DNA from: Strix aluco | Taxonomy: Eukaryota > Chordata > Aves > Strigiformes > Strigidae | Assembly (NCBI RefSeq): GCF_031877795.1 | Contig: NC_133971.1 | Location: forward strand, 67,082,463-67,146,462 | Length of the DNA: 64,000 nucleotides | Reading direction: 5' to 3' | Shown here: one piece after another, positions 1 through 9,500 of the stretch | Position numbering within the stretch: the stretch's first letter is position 1 | Layout: every line of letters starts with the position of its first letter | Translations under genes and position numbers: made by a program | Notes under the pieces: generated by a model | Told to the model about the DNA's origin: nothing | The model's input: only the letters and a program-made list of their open reading frames with translations | The model's database searches: none

Positions 1-1904
1 ACCATTTGACTGAAAGATGTGTCTAGATTTTTTGAAATGGTCTGCTCAGCTTGCTGCATGTTCTCTGAACTCATGGATGTACCAACTGGGAACCATGTCA
101 AGACACTACAACCCATGCTTAGTGTTGTGCTTTTGGCTTGGATGTTAGCTGGCAGAGCATTCAAGAGATGAGCAGCACACGGTGCATTGGGGAAGTATTC
201 TGGCAGAGTGGGAAGCTTTTGCTAGAAAGCTGTACATCTCCAACACTGCAGACTTCCTTCTGTGGGCACTGCAGCATAGTCCAATACTAACATAAGTTAA
301 ATTTCAGGATGAAAGACTGCATTTGAATGTGTGTCTCTGAAGTTTGATTCTCTTTCAAAGTCCGTCTTCCAGCAATGCCAGCAGATTCTTTTCTGATCCA
401 GTTTTGTCTTTCATCTTCCAGTGTCAAAGAGCTTCCTTGAAAGCTGTTTGCACACTTCATATATGAGACGAATCTGGTGCATGGTCTTGTAGCTTCCTCT
501 AGAGACTGCTGTTAGTCAGAATGCATTCATTCATTAGTTTAATTTTAAGACAGACTTCCTCATGATGACTGCATTAAAGAGACTAACCCATTCTGAGTTC
601 TTATGGCAAAACCTCCTTATGTCCTTAGTGAAAGAGTGCCATTGAGCCCCAAAACCTAAATTCAGTCCTAAGATACCATGTTAGTTGTTTTCTTGGAGCT
701 GTTTCTGATGTCAAGACCAAAAGTCTGCATCACAAACATGAGATTTTTGAAGAATGTTTCTCCACTAGAAATCTTTCTTGGATGTCTGCCCATCATCTTT
801 GATCCACATTCATCCTGACAGAGTCAAGTAGTCCTGCTGCAGGCACGACCCCTCAGTACATTTCTACATACTGAGATCCATACAACTGCAGTACAGGAAA
901 AGCCGCTCTGTGCTTGAATCCGGCTCATTTGCCATGACAACTGCGATAGAGTGCAGATAAATCCACTCGGTATTCTGCTCAGGATGAAATCAACCCACTG
1001 CCAAGGTGGGGTGTGCTGTTCAGCTTTGTATGCACAGCCTCTCAAAAGGACTAGAGAGGGTGGTTTTGGTTTACAGTGCAGGCCCTTTTCTTGAGGCTTT
1101 GCATAATAATATGTAAATTCACAGCGTACCTTTAGCCATTGATTTCCCTGAGCTTTGAAACACATGAGTGAAATAAGGCAGCTGCCCTCCTTTTATGAGA
1201 AGGATGTTCAGGATGAGTGTGGTCTTTTCCTGCCATGCTCAGAGTGAGATTTGTTTGGGATTCCCAGCAACAGTGGGTCAAAGAGCCATTCTGTTTATAT
1301 CCCCCTTTTCCTAGTTGTCTTGCCAGTGCTGTTTTCTTTGAATGCTGTTCAGTGTTCCTCCTTGAGTAGCAAGTAGTCAGCTGCATTTGGCTCTTGTAAG
1401 GCTGGTGCTGATGTGGCTGCAGAGACCTGAGTGGTAGAAGGCAGTAGGGCTGCTTTGGGTTAACAGGAGCAGGGCTAGGTCCTGTATACAGCAAGCCTTG
1501 CCTGTTCAGACTTGTGTGTGCCTGCTGCAGCCTTGTTATCAGAACAGGCTTGCCTTGCCTTGTAGGATTGTTGGTGCATTTGTATTTGTGGAAAAACTGA
1601 GTGATAAAGCCATGGTTACACATGGTTACTTTCCATTTTTATAAACTGTATCTATTTCAGGTTTCTGTTCTTTTGTCTTTTTGCACTTCCAGCATTGGTG
1701 AGTATTTTCAAGACAAGTTTTCTTTCTAGAAATAAAAGCTAATCAAAATGCTTATTCCCCTCATACTCCAGTTTTTACAAACACAGCTGTATGTATGCAA
1801 CTCTTTATGTCTAATAATTTTTAAATTTTCATGAACTGGATTGTTTGGCTTTGAGAAAGTGATTGGCTGTGGGGTTTTTTTGTTGTGCTTTTTTTTTTGT
1901 TTAG
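1..1904 (+). other. SEMA4D: SEMA4D intron (partial, upstream exons outside window)
   Basis: This stretch precedes the first recognisable SEMA4D exon. I looked for the end of the sema domain and found no exon-like segment. The open frames on the minus strand here (824-1165 and 1132-1623) match no family I know and contain no conserved motif. The stretch ends in a T-rich tract and the acceptor TTTAG at 1900-1904. I see no repeat family I can name. Confidence 0.7.
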
Positions 1905-2077
1905 GGCAGAAGATACCTCTATGCTGGTTCAAATTCTGGTGTGGTTCAGTCTCCGGTGGCATTCTGTGACAAGTATACCACTTGTGTTGACTGTGTTTTA
2001 GCAAGAGATCCTTACTGTGCTTGGAAACCGCTTGAAGCTTCCTGCATTGATATTTTTAAAGAAAGTGAAATTGAAAG
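1905..2077 (+). CDS. SEMA4D: SEMA4D exon: end of sema domain and PSI domain
   Basis: The acceptor TTTAG is at 1900-1904 and the donor GTAATA at 2078. The exon opens with [15 protein letters not shown], the last strand of the sema propeller. The PSI cysteines follow in the pattern C-x5-C-x2-C-x7-C. It is 173 nt long and ends in phase 2. Confidence 0.93.
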
Positions 2078-4398
2078 GTAATAGTAGCCTTTGATTACCC
2101 AACAGTTACAATCAATACTGCATCAGTCTTGCCCCTTATCAGTAACTGGCATTTTTTTCTTAACTGAATTATTTCAGATATAGACTTCTTCCTATCCATT
2201 TATGTCTGCTTGTGCTATTTAGATAAGATGAATCTTACTTAGCATAAGAGGATGGGCAGGCTGTAGGAAACAAGATTTGAAGTTGTAATACTTGAACTTC
2301 CTTTTACAGGAGCTGGATTCAGAACATAGGTGGAGATGCTTCTTCTTGTTCTGGTGAGTTAGTCTTTGAAGAGCTCTTTCACATATCTAGGTGGAGTAGT
2401 GAAAGAGTTGTGTTTAGTATGGCTTCATTTTTGCGATTATCTGGATATTCATTGCTATTTTAATAGGTATGAGATTCTGCTTTTGAATATTTAAGCGTCT
2501 GTACAGCCTGCATGTTGTCTTAAAATGTCTGTGTTTGTATACATTTCAGTGTGCAGTGCACAAACCCCTGAAATGAACAGGGCCAGCTCAACAGCGACTT
2601 GTGAATGAAAGCAATATTTACCATAAGTACTTCTAGTGCAGAGGCCTCTGTCTCTGTGATACAGCATTCGACATTCTACTGTGAGCCTTGATAAGTGCTT
2701 GGTTATTGCTGCTGGATCAGTTGAAATGATCCTGAAAAAAGCTGGTTTTATGGTGAGAGGGGAGGGGGACTCAGAACATGATACAAAGCAGCTGAAGTAC
2801 CCTCCATAGTGCTTTAAGGCAAGTAACAACAGGTCCTTTCTTTATAGTGTGTGCTGTTGCCACCAGATCAAGGAGATCTTAAAGAAGTGTTACAGGAGAA
2901 TTGTACTGCAGTAAACAAAGCTCTTAAGAGTTTGATTTACTCTGTTTTATTTCTAATTCAAGCAAAGCATGGACCGCCATGAGAGTTTTGCTCATTAGTT
3001 TTTTTTGTTAATTTATGGTGTTGCGTTGTGTGTGTGCCATAAGTGCTTACATTTTTTTTAGAAGAAAGTTTGAATAACAGCACTTTGCTCAATTTCGTCT
3101 TGGATATTTTGTAGTTGCTGATTTACTTGAAATGCACTAACTGAATATAAAATTATATCAAGTTCAGCATCTTGTCAAACAATGAGTCATCTCAGATGCA
3201 TGCTCAGTTGTGGATCAACAAGGTCTCATCTTGACCTAGAATTGGAGGCTGTCTTAGAGTTTGAGGTGTCCTATCTCTTAGTCTGTCTTGATGTCTCACA
3301 CACAGCTGTAGCTTGGTATTTCACTGAGATTCTTGCATGCTGTCATCTTGGTCTTGTGAGGTAATCTGAATGCTGTAATCTTTACATTTCTGTTAAAGAC
3401 TATAGCAGTCTTGTGAAACTATATGATTAGAGCAAACGGGAATCATTGCTGATACTCTGCACGTTTATTTTGATGTTCCAGATAAAGTAAGAGAGAATTC
3501 CCTACAGCATACATTCAAGCATGGGAGCACAGCAGAACTCAAGTGTTCTCAAAAGTCCAATCTGGCACAGGTAGTTTGGAAGTTCAGAGATGACGTGCTG
3601 AGAGTGGAGAGTCCCAAGTACCGTCTCCTGGAAAAGGCACTGCTCATCTTCAATTTATCAGAAGGAGACAGTGGTGTTTACCAGTGTTTGTCAGAAGAAA
3701 AAGTGAAGAATAAGAAGTTTTCTCAAGTGCTGGCTAAGCATGTTTTGGAACTGAAAAAGATCCAGCATACCACGGTGGGCCCCACCGCAGCAGCTGCACC
3801 AACAGAAGGTAATAGTGATGTGCCGAAAGTGTCAGCTGTATCAACCGAGGGGTCTACCGCTCACATCTCAACCACTCATGTGGTACCAGTAACGACAGCA
3901 AGAATAGTAACAAAGCCCATTGGCCCTGTCTTAACAAGTGCAGCCTCCAACACAGAGCTCTTCAATTCAATTCCTGACACGGTCCCAGAAAAGACGATGT
4001 TTCTCAAGTCAAACGATAACTTCCTGTTGATGTTCCTCTTCCTCTTCTTTTTTATTCTCTTCTTGTGCCTGCTCTCCTACAACTGTTACAAAGGGTACTT
4101 GCCAGGGCAGTGCTTGAAATTTCGCTCTGTCATGCTGCTTGGTAAGAAGAAAACAAAGTCAGATTTTTCTGATTGTGAGCAAAGTGTGAAGGAGACATTG
4201 GTGGAGCAAGGCAGCGTCAGCCACCAGAGTGGGGAGCAGCCAAAGCCAGCCCACGACACCGGCTACGAGACTGAGCCTGACTGTGGGAACGGCCAGCTGC
4301 AGCTTGGGGATTCGCTGGCACCCCGAGAGGCCAAGGACAAGCCCTTTGATGTCAAGTGTGAGCTCAAGTATGCCGACTCGGACGCAGAGGGGGACTGA
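1905..4398 (+). CDS. SEMA4D: Semaphorin-4D, C-terminal half of the transmembrane isoform (3 exons)
   Basis: SEMA4D (CD100) is a class 4 transmembrane semaphorin that signals through plexin-B receptors and CD72 in axon guidance and immunity. Coding segments in the window are 1905-2077, 2310-2353 and 3482-4398. They join in phase 2 and then phase 1 and read without a stop to the TGA at 4396-4398. In order they encode the end of the sema propeller and the cysteine-rich PSI domain ([14 protein letters not shown]), an Ig-like C2 domain (WKF, then DSGVYQC), a Thr/Pro/Ser-rich stalk, a hydrophobic membrane helix of about 22 residues at about 4018-4089, and a cytoplasmic tail ending in acidic residues. 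The tail keeps segments I recall from mammalian SEMA4D, such as CLKFRS near the membrane and FDVKCELK near the end. The N-terminal exons lie outside the window. SEMA4D is preferred over its paralogues because of this tail and the SECISBP2-CKS2 neighbourhood. Confidence 0.95.
2310..2353 (+). CDS. SEMA4D: SEMA4D exon: end of PSI, alternative-splicing branch point
   Basis: This 44-nt exon has acceptor TTTTACAG and donor GTGAGT. It encodes the short linker [13 protein letters not shown] and ends in phase 1. Two downstream acceptors match that phase: 3482 (membrane form) and 6303 (secreted form). Its donor is therefore the point where the two isoforms diverge. Confidence 0.92.
3482..4398 (+). CDS. 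SEMA4D: SEMA4D terminal coding exon: Ig domain, transmembrane helix, cytoplasmic tail
   Basis: The acceptor is GTTCCAG ending at 3481. The exon completes a split GAT codon and runs 917 nt to the TGA. The Ig cysteines are in AELKC and GVYQC. The stalk (about 3770-3990) is rich in Thr, Ser, Pro and Val; by knowledge of the family this is where membrane shedding occurs. The membrane helix is followed by [11 protein letters not shown] and a basic KKK segment. Confidence 0.94.
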
Positions 4399-5726
4399 AG
4401 GACCCAGTTACTCATTTCAGTGGTGGAAATCAGCTGTGGTCCTGTGGCTAGCTATTTGAGCAGAGAGCGTGGGTGTGACAGCTGAGCCATAGCAGGGTTT
4501 ACATGCTTAAACTGTACAGCAAGCCAATTTGCATTCAGATCTTGCCAGATTAGAGAAGCGGTGTTCTTGTCTGCAGACCATAAGATCTTGTGTTGTACTG
4601 TCTTTTTTTTTTTTAAATGGACAGTTTCAGATCACCATTTGTTTGTTCCCAGTTTTTCCCCCACTGAGCTCTAGTGAACAGTTACTTGCTTGTTCTTCAG
4701 CTCTATTCTTCCATAGGATAAAAGTAACTTTCTAATTCAGTTGTCTTTAAAAATTACTTCAGTCTACATGTATTTCTAGCTGCCATTAAAAAAAGACCTA
4801 GTTTCATTTTAATTCCAAATTGGAAATTAAGTTTAGTTTATCAGATTGGTAAATTATAGACTTTTGTCCAGATTGGGACATTTTTTTTCCCTTTGCTTCT
4901 AGTGATTATTTTTATGCTTCATGTTTTGGCACACTAGGTCTCTTTAGTTGGTCAAAGTTAATTTTTTTAACTGCTTGTTAAGTATCTTAGATTCTAAGGT
5001 ATAATGGGGATAGCATTGACTTGATTTGTGTAAGACTCTCAGGGATAATCTTGTTTAAAGGCTTTTTTCTTTGCTGCTTTCTAGAAATTTAGGTACTACA
5101 ACAGTATCGGTAAAAAACATGGAGTAAGTGGGGGTGGGAGGGAGGAAATAATAGATTTAGGGAAGCTTTTCCTCCCTGCCCCCCCCCCCAGCAAGCTGGA
5201 CATAGTCACATTCTATTTTCTATACAAAACTGGATATTTTTTTTTGTTTTCTTCTCTTTTTTTTTCCTTTTTTTTTTTTTTTTAATGAAACAGTACAGGC
5301 AAGCAGCTGTCAGTTAGCAGTGACATGGAGAGAGGTCTTTTGCATTGTGGAAGTAAAACAGGAATGGAGAAGAACTACAGTAATTCGGCCAGTGATTTGC
5401 TGGAATGGACTGTTAGGATACAGCCTGATGAGAAAACATTGCCGATTTTTTTTCCTTTTTTTCAGATTCAGAAATAACTCATCTTCTTTTTGTGATAAAT
5501 CTTTGCAGCGTCACCCTTTCTGGATGACACCTTCCAATCTCCTATGCAACTGGAGACTGAAGCTGGAGCTGCTCAAACAATCAGTCATTTGAACTGTTTG
5601 TGAATCATGCCTGCAAACGTGAAAGTGTGCATTTGTTCTCAGCCTGGTTCACAGTAGCACTGTTTGTCTGTAAAAACATCTTGTGTGGTACAGTCCTGAA
5701 GAATTGTTCCTCTCACTGCATCTTTC

Positions 5727-5898
5727 TGTAAATATTGCTAGAAGTAGAATACATTTAAACAGTTAATAGCAGTATACCTGGGCTGCTCTTCTGTGTTCAA
5801 CTTTCATGCAAACATAATTTAGACCATCTTAGTGTAAACAGTTTATATTTTATAAGATTCAGTTTGGTTTTATTTTTCTATTTTTAATTATGTACATA
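5727..5898 (+). promoter_or_regulatory. Two Pumilio-type recognition elements in the SEMA4D 3'UTR
   Basis: TGTAAATA lies at 5727-5734 and TGTACATA at 5891-5898. Both fit the consensus UGUANAUA bound by PUM proteins. The second ends only seven bases before the first poly(A) signal. Function is inferred from the motif alone. Confidence 0.45.
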
Positions 5899-5904
5899 TA
5901 ACAG

Positions 5905-5922
5905 AATAAATATTAAAATAAA
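5905..5922 (+). terminator. SEMA4D: Tandem AATAAA poly(A) signals, SEMA4D transmembrane isoform
   Basis: AATAAA occurs at 5905-5910 and 5917-5922, followed by T/G-rich sequence. This proximal site lies between the membrane exon and the alternative secreted-form exons. Using it would prevent splicing to 6303, so the two outcomes compete. Confidence 0.7.
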
Positions 5923-6302
5923 TTGTATTATATCTTGACTTTTATGAAACTTGATACAATGACACTGCTTTCTATTTTGCAAGTACTAATGTTCCTTGTG
6001 GTTTCCTTTAAGGGGGAAAAGTGATAAATTCTGTAATTAATTTGAAGCAGATTCTCTTCTCAGATTTAGTTGAATGGGTTATAACCGGGGGTAAGGGAGG
6101 AGTGGATTGGAAGGATGGAAAAAGAAACATAGATGAAGCAGGAAAGCACTCTTCTCTAGGGGCCTAGGGACACCTCCTCTTATTACCCTTCTAAAATTCA
6201 TTTGTCTTTTTGCATTATTTCTTCAGTGTGTGATGTATTTCTTACAACTTTTTTCCTTAGTACCCTCTTTTTTTTTCTTTTCTGTCCTCTTCTGTCACAC
6301 AG

Positions 6303-6509
6303 CCTCATCTCCTATACCTTTCCCTCCTACTGGTACCTCCTTTTTGTCCTGTGTGGGAAGTGATTCACCTCCTTCACTCACCAGTACCCAGCCTGATGTT
6401 TGGTCTAGCACAGACCCTGTAAAGGTCATATTGTTGCCACCTTTCCTAAGTGACCAGGCACAGCATGTTAGTGTCCGGGGACCCTTTCGTCTCTTCTGCC
6501 AAGCCACAG
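6303..6509 (+). CDS. SEMA4D: SEMA4D alternative exon A: linker and first half of Ig domain
   Basis: The acceptor is CTGTCACACAG ending at 6302, after a T-rich tract, and the donor is GTAAGT at 6510. It is 207 nt long and phase 1 on both sides. It encodes [10 protein letters not shown], a Ser/Thr-rich linker, and the first Ig strands up to the first cysteine. Confidence 0.82.
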
Positions 6510-9500
6510 GTAAGTTGGAGGACCCCTGTATATAAACCAGCATTTTCTGCATTAAAGGTTTAGCTGTGTCACCATGTATATATTTTACTTTTTTGGTGTT
6601 AAAAAAACACAACGAAAAAGACCATTTGAGGATGTGTTGTCAACATGCTGTTACCAAGAATCTGGCACTGTGAATACTGTGCTATAAAATGCAGGCTCTG
6701 ATTTAGCAGCCTACTTTAGTATATTAACAGTCAATTGATTTTAATAGGCTCACTTGCATGCTGAAGGAGTTCACTGAATCATGATTACATATGGATGTTT
6801 AGCAGGTAAATATTTTCACCCTCAGTATGTATGCCATTTAAAAAATACACTTCTGTTGGATTTGAATTTAGTGTATTTTTCTAGACCAGGCGAGTTACTC
6901 ATTTTTAGTCAAAGAGTAAAGTACTTGCAGAAATGACAACTTGCATTTTACAAAGAATATATTATCTGAGGTGTAGAAGAGAAGGATAAAGCTTTTTTTT
7001 CTGCAGGAATTCAACATTTGTCTTTCAGCTTTTGCTGGGATAGTAGTTGCCTGTTTGAGCTAAGTGAGATTTAATGGATCTAAACAAGGCTTAAAATGTA
7101 ACTGTATTCCTTAAAAGAAGAAATTATAGATACAGATTAATTTTTAAAAGTATCAGTGTTTCATATTGGTCTGTCTGTTAGTGTGTGTTAATGTTACATG
7201 TAATCAGATCAAAATGCATAAATGTTTATTAGAGTAGGTCTTAACAAAGGCATGATTTGTATTTCCATGTTTACAAAGAACAAAAGCAGGATCAGGGTTC
7301 TTTTGTAGAATACAATCATTTAGGTTGGAAAAGACCTTTCAGCAACTTGTTCACTGTTGCTCTAGACAATTCAGAAACTTTTTTGTTGTCTACATGAAAA
7401 AAATTGTAATAGTATAAATAGCACAAAGGATTGAAACAGTTTGATAATCATGCTACAGATCTGGAATTTATTTTAAAATTACTTTTTTCATCCAACAATG
7501 TCTGTTTTCATAGAATCACAGAATGGTTTGGTTTGGAAGGGACCTTAAAGATCATCTAGTTCCAAGTCCCCTGCCACAGGCAGGGACACCTTCTACTACA
7601 TCAGGTTGCTCAAAGCTCCGTCCAACCTGGCCTTGAACACTTCCAGGGAAGGGGTATCTACAGCTTCTCTGGGCAGCCTGTTCCAGTGTCTCACCACCCT
7701 CACAATGAAGAGTTTTCCCCCTTATGTCTCATCTAAACCTACCCTCTTTCAGTTTAAAACTGTTACCCCTCACCCTATCCCTACACTCCCTGATAAAGAG
7801 TCCCTCCCCACCTTTCCTGTAGGTCGTCTTTAAGTACTAGAAGGCCGCTATAAGGTCTCCCCAGAACCTTCTGTTATCCAGGCTGAACACCCCCAACTCT
7901 CTCAGCGTGTCCTCATGAGGGAGGTGCTCCAGCCACCGATCATCTGCATGGCCATCATCTGGACTTGCTCAAGCAGGTCTATGTCCTTCTTACAGTGGTG
8001 GCCCCAGAGCTGGACAGAGTACTCCAGGTGGGATGTCACGAGAATGGAGTAGAGGGGGAGAATCACCTCCCTCGACCTGCTGGCCATACTTTGCTGGATG
8101 CAGCCCAGGATACAGTTGTGGCTTTCTGGGCTCTGAGCACACATTGCTGGCTCATAATCAGTTTTCTATCCACTACTACCCCCAAGTCCTTCTCCGCAGG
8201 GCTGCCCTCAACCCACTCGTCGCCCAGCCTGTGTTTGTGCTTGGGATTGCCCTGACCCATGTGCAGGACCTTGCACTTGGCCTTGTTGAACTTCATGAAG
8301 TTTGCACAGGCCCACCTCTCCAGCCTGTCAGGGTCCCTCTGGATGGCACATCCCTTCCCTCCAGCATGTCGACTGCACCACAGAGCTTGGTGTCATCAGC
8401 AAACATGCTGAGGGGGCACTCAACCCCACTGTTGATATCTCCAATAAAGATGTTAAACAGCACCAGTCCCAACACTGACCCCTGAGGAATGCCACTCGTC
8501 ACTGCTCTTTGCTTGGACATTGAGCTGTTGACTGCAAGTGTTTTGAGTATGACCATGCAGCCGATTCCTTATCCACTGAGTGGTCCATCAGTCAAACCTA
8601 TGTCTCTCCAATTTAGAGACAAGGATATTGTGCAGGACAGTGTCAAATGCTTTGCACAAGTCCATGTAGATGACATCAGTAGCTCTTCCCTTTTATCCAC
8701 CAATACTGTAACCCTGTTATAGAAAACCACCAAATATGTCAGGGACAATTTGCCATATTGACTGTCACCAATCACCTCCTTATTTTCCATGTGCCCTAGC
8801 GTAGTTTTCAGGATGATTCACTACATGATCTTGCTGGGCACAGAGGTGAGACTGACTGGCCTGTAGTTCCCTGGGTGTTCTTTTTTTTCATTTTTAAAAA
8901 TGGGGTTATGTTTCTCCTTTTCCAGTCAGTGGGAACTTCACCGGACTGCCACGACTTCTCAAATATGATGGATAGTGGCTCAGCCACTTCATCTGCCAGT
9001 TCCCTGAGAACCCATGGATGCATCCCATGAGGTTCCATGGACTTGTGCACCTTCAGCTTCCTCAGATGGTCTCAAGTCTGATGTTCTTCTACAGTGGGCA
9101 GTTCTTCATACTCCCAGTCTCTGCCTTTGCCTTCTGCACCTTGGGCAGCGTGGCTGAAGCACTTCTGACTGAAGCAAGAAACTTCTTGAGTACCTCAGCC
9201 TTCTCCATATCCTGGGTAACCAGATCTCCCTTTTCTTCCAGAGAGGGCCCACATTTTCCCTAGTCTTCCTTTTCACTGATGTACCTATAGAAGCTTGTCT
9301 TGTTACCCTTGACATCCCTTTGTGGCCAGATTTAGTTCTACCAGGGCTATTTAATCTATGTAAAATGGCCAGATCTAATTCTATCAGGGCTTTGGCCTTC
9401 CTAACCTGATCCCTGACTGCTCAGACAGTTTCTCTGTACCCCTCCCAGGCTATCTGTCCTTGCTTCCACCCTCTGTAGGCTTCCTTTTTGTGGTTGAGCT

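Larger units (their letters stand above)
4399..5940 (+). other. SEMA4D: SEMA4D 3'UTR, transmembrane isoform
   Basis: This is non-coding AT-rich sequence downstream of the TGA. It holds a C11 run (5179-5189) and long T tracts (about 5236-5283). It ends at two overlapping-range poly(A) signals near 5905-5922. A frame open at 5320-5592 has no family features and is treated as chance. Confidence 0.75.

Noticed and set aside
824-1623. Two overlapping minus-strand open frames of 113 and 163 codons
   Set aside because: They lie in a SEMA4D intron. There is no domain, no splice context and no codon pattern typical of genes.
5320-5592. 90-codon + strand frame after the SEMA4D stop
   Set aside because: It lies inside the 3'UTR, contains a phenylalanine run from a T tract, and has no family features.
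8033-8485. 150-codon + strand frame
   Set aside because: It is the antisense shadow of the CR1 ORF2 RT region on the minus strand.
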